Source: Bagarius yarrelli (lineage: Eukaryota; Chordata; Actinopteri; Siluriformes; Sisoridae). Taken from it: DNA of 64,000 nt. A program made the translations under genes and the position numbers. Within the stretch, counting starts at the first letter, position 1, and the number at the start of each line of letters is the position of its first letter. Of this stretch, positions 1 to 8,414 are shown in pieces. Location: positions 1,767,241 to 1,831,240 of the forward strand of contig VCAZ01000014.1 in the NCBI GenBank assembly GCA_005784505.1, read 5' to 3'. Below the pieces are notes generated by a model that saw only the letters and a list, made by a program, of their open reading frames with translations, did not search any database and was not told the DNA's origin.

Positions 1-22
1 TAGTTTTTAAATATCAGTATTA

Positions 23-24
<2 letters not shown>

Positions 25-54
<30 letters not shown>
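25..54. repeat. (GT)15 microsatellite at a splice acceptor
   Basis: Uninterrupted GT dinucleotides ending in the TAG that serves as the likely acceptor of exon 57-169. Confidence 0.9.
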
Positions 55-56
<2 letters not shown>

Positions 57-169
57 GTGGAGAATGAGTGGCATGCGTAGCTACAACCCAGAGCAGATCA
101 TGCTGAGCGCCGCTGTCAGGAGGTCGAGCCGTGACGTCAACATCATGAAAGAGAAGCTTATTTTCTCTG
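57..169 (+). CDS. Penultimate coding exon of the unidentified gene
   Basis: 113 bases, open in the frame starting at 58, ending with one base of a split codon before a strong GTAAGT donor. The acceptor TAG at 54-56 directly follows a (GT)15 tract instead of a polypyrimidine tract. A later acceptor cannot be excluded. Confidence 0.55.
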
Positions 170-1465
170 GTAAGTGAAACGTGTGGGTGTGGGTAGGGGT
201 GTGTGTGGTTGTGTGTGTGTGTTTCCATCTCTTTAATTTTGTGTTTAGGCATGAACCCCATGATGTTTGCATGGCTCTGAATGATTCTAACGTTTCCTAA
301 AGGTCAGCAACAGTAGCAGTTTAACCCCAGCTGTAAACCTCCATCATCTCATCTCCCATTCTGCATCGTCCTGAAATTCCTGCATCATCCTAAATATCCC
401 AACCAACTGCTCCATCATACATCATCCCTAACCATCCTGCTCCATCAAACCTTATCTACAACCATCCTGCTTCATTCTGCATCATCCCAACCATCCTTCT
501 CCATCAAACACCATTCCCAACAATCCTGCTCCATCAAAAATCATTCCTAACCTACCGTCCCCATCAAATGTTATCCCCAACCTTCCTTCTCTATCAAACG
601 TCATTCCCAACCTTCCTGCTCCATCAAACGTTATCCCCAAAACCTTTCTTCTCCATCAAAAACGTCATCCCCAACCTTTCTTCTTCCATCAACATCAAAC
701 ATCATCCCCAACCTTCCTTCTCTATCAAACGTCATTCCCAACCTTCCTGCTCCATCAAACGTTATCCCCAACCATCCTGCCCCATCCTGCATCATCCTGG
801 TCCATCCAGAACATCCTGTTCCATCTCTAACAATCCTGCATCACCATCTATACTGAACTATCCTCCTGCTGCTTCTCACTTCATTCCTCCACCCATCCGC
901 TCCATTCTTCACCTCGAGGTCATATCTCAGTAACGGCTTTGGGTTTTTCATCACCAGAGCTCTTTTAATGGTGAGTAACCAAGCATGTGGAAAATGTAGT
1001 GTTTAGAATAACACTTTCCCTTCTTTCTTCCTTCTTTTCTTCTTTTCTTACGTCATTTCCACCTTCCTCGGTTGCTTCCTTCCTTCCTGCTCTCGTTGCT
1101 TGTGATTGTGTCATGTGACTGTGGGGATTGGATCATTCAGTTACAATAGTATTAGTGATGTTAGACACTAATGTTGAGGTGAGGAGGTCTGGGCTGCAGT
1201 TGGTGTTTAGTGGGGTTGAGTCAGAGGCAGGACATGAGCAGGACATGAGCAGGACATGAGCAGGACATGATAGTTTTTTCCACTTCAACTTTTTGCATTG
1301 TTAATAATGACGTGTGTGTGTGTGTCTGTCTGTGTGTCTGTGTCTGTCTGTGTGTCTGTCTGTGTGTGTGTCTGTGTGTGTGTGTGTGTGTGAGCAGAGG
1401 TCAGCGACGGCGTAAGCTGTGAAGAAAACGGGCTTGACTGCTACACCAATCAGGATGTTCACTGA
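57..1465 (+). CDS. 3' end of an unidentified gene (last two coding exons)
   Basis: Two exons splice in frame: 57-169 (donor GTAAGT at 170) and 1398-1465 (acceptor GAGCAG), ending in TGA at 1463-1465. The split codon G/AG gives Glu. The joined tail is about 60 residues and includes NPEQIMLSAAVRR, then DVNIMKEKLIFSEVSDG, then EENGLDCYTNQDVH at the C-terminus. It is hydrophilic with no membrane segment, so it looks like a cytosolic tail. I do not recognise the protein. The clean phase match across a 1.2-kb intron, the consensus donor and the open frame argue for a real gene. The gene runs towards hspa13 (convergent). The first exon's 5' boundary is a guess because the acceptor lies at the end of a (GT)n tract. 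Confidence 0.6.
340..890. repeat. Degenerate minisatellite, CATC-rich units of about 30-35 bp
   Basis: Repeated units of the form CCATCAAACGTCATCCCCAAC with CTTCCTTCTC joins fill most of the intron between the two exons of the first gene. Units diverge toward the ends (CCATCCTGC variants). The open frame at 568-933 is a by-product of the repeat. Confidence 0.85.
1228..1270. repeat. Four tandem copies of CAGGACATGAG
   Basis: An 11-bp unit repeated four times, the last slightly diverged. Confidence 0.9.
1312..1392. repeat. Compound (GT)n/(GTCT)n microsatellite
   Basis: GT runs interspersed with GTCTGTCT. It ends five bases before the acceptor AG of exon 1398-1465. Confidence 0.9.
1398..1465 (+). 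CDS. Terminal coding exon of the unidentified gene
   Basis: The acceptor GAGCAG follows a GT/GTCT repeat. Two bases complete the split codon, then 21 codons and TGA. It contains two cysteines spaced by seven residues. Confidence 0.55.
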
Positions 1466-1763
1466 CTCGCCCTCTACACTGACTGGGTGGGGAAAAAAAA
1501 TAAGGAGGATTCACAACTTCTGCCTGATTCGCCATCATCTCTTTTTTCCCGGTTTTCCTCCCTCAACGTTTTTCCACAGTTTTCCATGTTCGGTTTTCTG
1601 GAACGTTTCTGTAGTAACATGATGTATATTTTGTATAGTTGGTGTTTTTTGTACAGTGAATGATGTGTAAAGAATGTGTGGCCTGTCGAGTGGAACACCC
1701 GTCGGCCGAGTTTATTTTAATCGACTGTAACCAGGATGAGAGGAATACTTTTAAACTAACCTC

Positions 1764-1787
1764 TGTGTGTGTGTGTGTGTGTGTGTG
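1764..1787. repeat. (GT)12 microsatellite
   Basis: Plain GT run in the probable 3' UTR of the first gene. Confidence 0.85.
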
Positions 1788-1985
1788 GTGACTTATGCTA
1801 ACTTACCCCATAACACTTTCCCGTCTATAGAGAGGCTGGACTCCTTTTTCATTGAACCCGATGAACATTTCCGAGAAGAATGTTCTTCAGACGCTCCAGA
1901 TTTGTGAGCTTGGTTTTCAGACAGGAAGCCGTAAGAAAGAGAACTAAGCTTTAAAGAAAAAATCCACCCTCTCAATCAAGCTAGC

Positions 1986-2187
1986 GATTAGCACAGGGGT
2001 GTCCAAACTCAGTCCTGGAGGGTTGGTGTCCTGCAGTGTTTAGCGCCTCAACACATCTACCTCCAAGTTTCCTTTACTTAGCAAGATCTTGATTAGTTGG
2101 TTCAGGTGTGTTTTATTAGGGTTGAAGCTAAACTCTGCAGGACACCCCGACCCTCCAGGACCGAGTTCCGACACCTCTGGATTAGCA
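1986..2187. mobile_element. hAT-type MITE with intact 8-bp target duplication
   Basis: The element (1994-2179) starts CAGGGGTGTCCAAACT and its other end reads CAGAGGTGTCGGAACT in reverse complement, so the ends are long inverted repeats. The perfect direct repeat GATTAGCA flanks it at 1986-1993 and 2180-2187. An 8-bp duplication with CAG...CTG ends is the hAT hallmark. At 186 bp it is too short to code. Confidence 0.85.
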
Positions 2188-2625
2188 TAAAAGATTTTGG
2201 AAGCTAATCTTGTGTGTTACCTTGTAGCTAAAGTGTAACACACAGAAGTAGCTAAAGTTTTTGTAAGCTAGTCTTGTGTGTTAGCTTATAGCTAAAGGTA
2301 GTCCTGTGTGTTAGCTTATAGCTAACGATTTTGGAAGCTAATCTTGTGTGTTGGCTTATAGCTAACGATTTTGGAAGCTAATCTTGTGTGTTAGCTTATA
2401 GCTAAAGCTAGTCCTGTGTGTTAGCTTATGGCTAACGATTTTGGAAGCTAATCTTGTGTGTTAGCTTATAGCTAAAGCTAGTCCTGTGTGTTAGCTTATG
2501 GCTAACGATTTTGGAAGCTAATCTTGTGTGTTAGCTTATAGCTAAAGCTAGTCCTGTGTGTTAGCTTATAGCTAAAGTTTTTGGAAGCTAGTCTTGTGTG
2601 TTAGCTTATAGCTCGCTAACTGGTT
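2188..2625. repeat. Minisatellite with TGTGTGTTAGCTTATAGCTAA units
   Basis: About ten units of 30-40 bp alternate between AGCTAGTCCTGTGTGTTAGC and ACGATTTTGGAAGCTAATC forms, a two-part higher-order repeat. It abuts the hAT MITE, whose target site resembles this unit. Confidence 0.9.
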
Positions 2626-2726
2626 GCTTTGCATTATTGGAGGTCGATGAATTAAAACGGTAACCGCGCACAAATGCTACAGTCTCACAGAAACCACTGG
2701 GCAAGTTAGCCTACAGACAGAATAGC

Positions 2727-2755
2727 TACACACACACACACACACACACACACAC
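2727..2755. repeat. (CA)14 microsatellite
   Basis: Plain CA run in the probable 3' UTR of the first gene. Confidence 0.9.
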
Positions 2756-3049
2756 TCCACACTACAGTGAAAGGGTGTCCGAGGGTGGGGATCTCTTTTA
2801 ACGCCGTTCTACACTCTGTAAAATATTTACTGTCCCGGACTCTGAACAGAGTGTTTCTATTGATTATATTGTACTGTGAATGTATTACATCTTCATCATC
2901 ATCATCATCGTGTTTTATTCCTTATGAAGAATATTTAAGTTCTGGAACTGGTGAGGTGTTTTAATGTGAAGTTCACGCGTAAACAAGAGACGACGAACGA
3001 ACGAATCGGGTTGGTTTGGTTTTATTTTGTACATTTTGTTCATAAAGTG

Positions 3050-3055
3050 AATAAA
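3050..3055 (+). terminator. Candidate polyadenylation signal AATAAA
   Basis: Canonical hexamer followed by an A- then T-rich stretch, about 1.6 kb after the stop codon at 1465. Confidence 0.4.
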
Positions 3056-3094
3056 AACAATATTTGGAAAACTTTTCCAAGTCATTTATTTGGG

Positions 3095-3979
3095 GGAAGA
3101 AAAAGAGAGATTTTGAGAAAGCGATTGTGAGAAAGATAGTAAAAGAGTGTGTTTGTGAAAGACAGATTGTGAGTAAGGGAGATTGTGTGAGAGAGAGATT
3201 CAGTGTGTGAGAGATGTTTTTTGAGGGAGAGATTGAGTAAGTGTGAGAGATGTTTTTTGAGAGATTGTGTGAGAGAGAAAGATTGTGTGTGTGAGATGTT
3301 TTTTGAGAGAGAGAGAGAGATTGTGAGAGAGAGAGAGATGTTTTTTGAGAGAGAGAGAGAGAGAGATGTTTTTTGAGAGAGAGAGATGTTTTTTTTTTGA
3401 GAGAGAGAGAGAGATTGCTGGGTGTTTTGTTGTGTGAGATGTTTTTTGAGAGAGAGAGAGAGAGATTGTGTGTGTGAGAGATGTTTTTTTGAGAGAGAGA
3501 GAGAGAGAGTGAGAGATGTTTTTTGAGAGAGAGAGAGAGATTGTTGAGAGAGAGAGAGAGATGTTTTTTGAGAGAGAGAGAGATTGTGTGTGAGAGATGT
3601 TTTTTGAGAGAGAGAGAGATTGTGTGAGAGAGATTTTTGAGAGAGAGATTGAGTGTGTGAGAGATTGTTTTTTTTGAGAGAGAGAGATTGTTTGGTGAGA
3701 GAGAGAGATGAGAGAGATGTTTTTTGAGAGAGAGGAGAGTTTTTTGAGAGAGAGAGGTTTTTTTTGAGAGAGAGAGAGATTTGAGAGAGATGAGAGAGAG
3801 AGAGATTTTTGAGAGAGAGAGAGAGAGAGATGTTTTTTGAGAGAGAGATTGTGAGAGAATGTTTTTTGAGAGAGAGAGATTTTTTGAGAGTGTGAGATGA
3901 GGAGAGATGGAGGGGATTGTTGGAGAGATGAGAGATGAGAGAGAGAGAGGAGATAGAGAGGATTGGAGCGAGAGATGTT

Positions 3980-4015
<36 letters not shown>

Positions 4016-4191
4016 TGTTGTGAGAGAGAGAGAGAGATGTTTTTTGAGAGAGAGAGAGATTTTTTTGAGAGAGCGAGAGAAGAGGTTTTTTTGAGAGCGA
4101 GAGATGTTTGTGAGAGCGAGAGAGAGAGATTGTGTTGAGAGAGAGATGTTTTGAGAGAGAGAGATTGGGAGAATGAGATTTTTTGAGAGAT

Positions 4192-4246
<55 letters not shown>

Positions 4247-4321
4247 AGATTTTGAGAGAGAGAGAGCGAGATTGTTGAGAGAGAAAGGATTTGTGTGAGA
4301 GAGAGAGAGAGGTTTGTGGTT

Positions 4322-4353
<32 letters not shown>

Positions 4354-4582
4354 TTTTTTGAGAGGGAGAGCGCGAGAGTGAGAGATTGTGAGCGAGATGA
4401 TTTTTGAGAGAGAGAGATTGGGATTGAGAGAGACTTGTGTGAGAGAGAGAGAGATTGTGTGAGAGAGAGAGAGAGCGAGAGAGAGAATTGTGTGAGAGAG
4501 AGAGAGAGAGATTGTGAGAGATGAGAGAGAGAGAGAGAGAGATTGTGTTTTTGAGAGAGATGTGTGAGAGAGGAGAGGTGAT

Positions 4583-4629
<47 letters not shown>

Positions 4630-4896
4630 TTTTTTTGTGAGAGAGAGAGAGAGAGAGAGTGTGTTTTGAGTGAGAGAGAGAGACGAGATTGTGTGAGAGA
4701 GAGAGAGATGAGAGAGAGGAGAGAGATTGTTGTGAGAGAGAGAGAGAGAGAGAGTGAGAGAGAGAGAGAGAGATGTTTTTTGAGAGAGAGAGAGAGAGAG
4801 ATGTTTTTTGAGAGAGAGAGAGAGAGAGATGTTTTTTGAGAGAGAGAGAGAGAGAGAGAGAGACTGTGAGAGGAGAGCGAGCTTTTTTTGAGAGAG

Positions 4897-4938
<42 letters not shown>

Positions 4939-5037
4939 TTTTTGAGAGAGAGAGAGAGAGAGGATGTTTTTGAGATGTGAGAGAGAGAGAGATGTTTTTT
5001 GTGTTGAGAGAGAGATTGTGTGTGTGAGAGAGAGAGA

Positions 5038-5085
<48 letters not shown>

Positions 5086-5175
5086 TTTTTTGAGAGAGAG
5101 AGATTGTGAGAGAGAGAGATGTTTTTTGAGAGAGAGATTGTGTGAGAGAGAGAGAGAGAGAGAGAGATGTTTTTT

Positions 5176-5206
<31 letters not shown>

Positions 5207-5210
5207 AAGA
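3095..5210. repeat. 2.1-kb purine-rich GAGA tract
   Basis: (GA)n runs are broken every 20-40 bp by short T runs, typically GAGATGTTTTTTGAGAGAG. The plus strand is almost free of C. The 727-codon minus-strand frame across it is Ser/Leu/Lys/His low complexity and is not a gene. The tract lies between the convergent 3' ends of the first gene and hspa13. Confidence 0.95.
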
Positions 5211-5999
5211 CGAGACGTGTAATCGGATTCAGTTCTTCTCCTTTAACTTTCATTACTTTTTTCACAGATTTAGATTTTGACTAATTAGAACATTTTAAAG
5301 TTTATATTTGGAAATATTTAGACTTCGGTGCTAATGTTGATTTTTGTGAATAGAAATGGACATTGGAGTGAGACAGAATGTATTAATTCTGAGTAATTGG
5401 AAAGATTGTAGCTTCGCTCGGCTTCATTAGGGTTAAAAGTTTGATTAAAATTTATCATTTATTAAAAATATCATATAGAAGAAAAAAAAATAATTTTGCC
5501 AGGATAAAATAAGTACAAAATAAAAACTGTTAATGACTGAATAAAAGAAGCCCAAAAAACTCCATTTACACACATTTTTAATATATATATATATATTATA
5601 TATACATGTATATATATAAAAATCACTCTCTCATATACTTATATATCTCTTGGGCTGCACACAATATTGGAAAAAAAAATTATTTGATATTTCGTTTTCC
5701 TGCAATTACATATTGCCATATAATAAAATTCATCAGATGACTTAAATCGCTCAATATGGAATGAATTTATTAGTTTAGAAATGAGGGAGATCGGTGAGAA
5801 AGAGAGAGAGAGAGAGGAGAGGAGAGAGAGAGAGACAGAGAGAGAGAGACAGTGAGTGCGAAAGAAAGAGAGAAAGAGAGAGATTGTAAGAGAGTGGGTA
5901 TATAGAAAAACCTAAAACATAGAATTAATTTTAGTGTATAAAAATATCACTTCCTCTTCATTTATTAATTTTTAAGCACTGAACTCTATCGTTATGTAA

Positions 6000-6032
<33 letters not shown>

Positions 6033-6690
6033 CTACTACAAAAACTAATACTTTAAATTATCCTAATCATTTTTCTAAGATTTATTATTCACTATTCCAG
6101 ATTTTAACAAAGCAACTCGTTAAACTTGAATCTTTTGTGTATTAAAGTGCAACAGATAATGAGAGTTAAGTAAATGACGGTCCCTGCTTTAAATAAGTGT
6201 GTTCAATAAATAGCTTCAGTTTTTCGGGAGATAAAAATAAAACTATAATTGGCACAAAAACAAAGCAAAAATGATCAAATAAAAACAGTCCCTAACAGAC
6301 GAACAGGCTTAAAATAAATTAATAAATAAATAAGTGGTGAACGATTGGTCCGCTCGGTACGCTGTGTACCGTCCCCGATTCTCCTTCTGCTTTAGCGTGC
6401 ATTAGTATTGGCACCCATCCGGACATCTTTTACAATACAGTACAGTACAATGGGCGCCGTCCAGATGAAAGCAAAGCAGAACAGAACCTTCTGTTCTTCC
6501 TCTATATTCATTTGCAAAAAATAAGTCAATAAAATGTAAGTAATGTCAATTCCTCTTAGTGAGCTTGGAGTAACCTTTACGGTTTGGTCCTGGAACCTGT
6601 TGGAGCTTGATGAGCATCATCTCTGAAGCCAGCCAGAACTTCTCACCTGCTCCAACCAGGCTGCTTTATCTAAACCTAGAGCTTCTCTTA
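5211..6690. other. AT-rich intergenic sequence, no gene seen
   Basis: Contains an alternating TA tract near 5580-5625, a smaller GAGA tract (5795-5885) and (ATA)n at 6001-6031. Nothing coding is supportable. Confidence 0.6.
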
Positions 6691-6693
6691 TAT

Positions 6694-6873
6694 TTACAGC
6701 ATTTGGCAGATGTTCTTATCCAGAGCGACTTTATATTTATACATATGAGCAATTGGGGGTTAAGGGCCTTGCTCAGGGGCCCAACAGTGGTAGCTTGGTG
6801 GTGCTGGGAATCGAACCCTGGGCTTTCTGGTAATAGTCCAACAACTTTACCACTAAGCCACCAGTACCACTAC
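6694..6873 (-). mobile_element. tRNA-headed SINE, family A (reverse)
   Basis: In reverse complement it starts as a tRNA-like head (GGTGGCTTAGTGG, then GGTTCGATTCCCAGCACC, the polymerase III B box). It continues with GCCCCTGAGCAAGGCCCTTAACCC-type sequence and ends CTCTGGATAAGAACATCTGCC and AATGCTGTAAATATAA. It lies just downstream of the hspa13 stop codon and may be within its 3' UTR. Confidence 0.8.
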
Positions 6874-7058
6874 CACTGCCACCACTACCACTCTTTAAGA
6901 ACAGAGACAATGTGTGTGGTTGAAAGGTTAAAGATGAAACTCTTTAAGGGCAAAATGTTCACAAATCCAAATAACAAAACGAGGACTTTTACTCCCAAAG
7001 GAACTCGACTGGTAGCTGCATGAGTTCTTCCACCTGATGTTCCACCTGCTGCTGCGTC

Positions 7059-7618
7059 TTAACTGAAGTTCGTTTTGCGCAGGTGTCTGTTGGGAATCTC
7101 GAGAGCGCTGACCTGCAGAGGCCACGATCCTCCCATGATGCCTGCTTGCAGAGCCACGCCCGTCACTACGGCAAGGTCCGGATCTACACGCGTGTTCACT
7201 TCCTTCCCAAAGTACTCGCTGATGATCTGCCGGACGCGTGGGATCCTTGTGGACCCGCCCACCAACACGACCTCGTCCACCTCGTCCTTTTTCAGTTGTC
7301 CCTCTGCCAGGACTGTCTCGATAGGGGCCAGGATTTTCTGGAAGAGATCTGCATTGAGCTCCTCGAAGAGCTGGCGGCTGAGCTCCTGCTGGACAGTGAC
7401 AGGTTGCTTCTGCACTTCTGAGGCCCAGAGATGAAGGGGGACTTTAAGAGAGACGCTGGAATTCACAGTCAGGCTGAGTTTGGCTTCTTCTACAGCCTGA
7501 CGCAGACGCTGGATGTCCTCCTTTAACGTCGGGGCCATGCCGTACTGCTGAAGCACTCGCTCACTGACGTGCTGGAAGAGACGCTGACTGAAGTCCTGCC
7601 CTCCTAACTTATTATTTC
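7059..7618 (-). CDS. hspa13: hspa13 coding exon 5 (terminal)
   Basis: 560 bases, residues 250-435 and TAA. It starts at GNNKLGGQDF, carries the adenosine motif and ends SALEIPNRHLRKTNFS, very close to the human C-terminus. The loop before the QELSRQLFEELNADLFQKIL helix is about 36 residues shorter than the human one I recall. Confidence 0.95.
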
Positions 7619-8376
7619 CTGTTGAGACGAAAGCCAAAGGTCAGATAGTAAACAGAGACGTTGGCCAAATGGCTCAGATTTAGTTAATGAACCAGTTCAG
7701 ATATACTTTCAGTATCGAGTATAATACCATTATATCAGCTGTTTCCTTCAGGGGGCGCCATTGAGAATCCTCTTCCTCCACCTAGCCTTATCCTCTGCAT
7801 CCTCCTTACTCACGCCCAACTTCCTGTCCTCATTTATCACACCTAAACCCCTCCTCTTTTTCCTTTGTCTTTGCCTTCTGCCTGCATGCCAATTTCCCCA
7901 AATCCTCTTAATGATATTTCCACTATGGCTTCTCTGCACATTTCCAAACCATCTCAATCTGTCCTCTCTAATTTTTGGAGAAAATAAATAAATAACTAAT
8001 ATCAATCAGAGAGGACAGATTGAGATAGTTTGGAAATGTCCAACCTCGTCTAATCCTGTCCAACCTCATCACTCCCCAAAAGAACCTCAAAGAACCTCCT
8101 GTCTCTCCCTTAGTCCGACTGTCTCTAAATCATACAGCCTCGCGTAATGTGGGACATAAATATTTTCCTGAAAGCCATATTTTCCAGGTCAGTGCATCCA
8201 AAAACTAAGAAACTAAACCAAAAATTTGGAAATAATTAAAAAAAAGAAATAAATTAGCATAACCTGTGTTCTGTTTTGAGACTCTTTGGTCTGGTGATAT
8301 TTTATCAGTATATATGTATGGAGTTTTAATGTTTTATTCGTTTTCTCAGAATTTTAACCTCTGGTTAAACCTCTAA

Positions 8377-8414
<38 letters not shown>

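Larger units (their letters stand above)
1466..3075 (+). other. Probable 3' UTR of the unidentified gene
   Basis: No open frame continues after the stop at 1463-1465. The first clear AATAAA on this strand (3050-3055) lies in an AT-rich context, and the GAGA tract starts just past it. If that is the cleavage signal, the 3' UTR contains a (GT)n tract, a hAT-type MITE and a minisatellite. An earlier cleavage site is possible. Confidence 0.4.

Noticed and set aside
568..933. 121-codon open frame in the first gene's intron
   Set aside because: Lies entirely in a CATC-rich minisatellite between two splice-consistent exons.
3082..5265. 727-codon minus-strand open frame
   Set aside because: Pure Ser/Leu/Lys/His low complexity from the GAGA tract; no domain, no plausible promoter, repeats in every frame.
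6607..7023. 138-codon plus-strand frame
   Set aside because: Mostly the reverse of a SINE; no family features.
7075..7434. Plus-strand frames opposite hspa13 exon 5
   Set aside because: Antisense shadows of a conserved coding exon.
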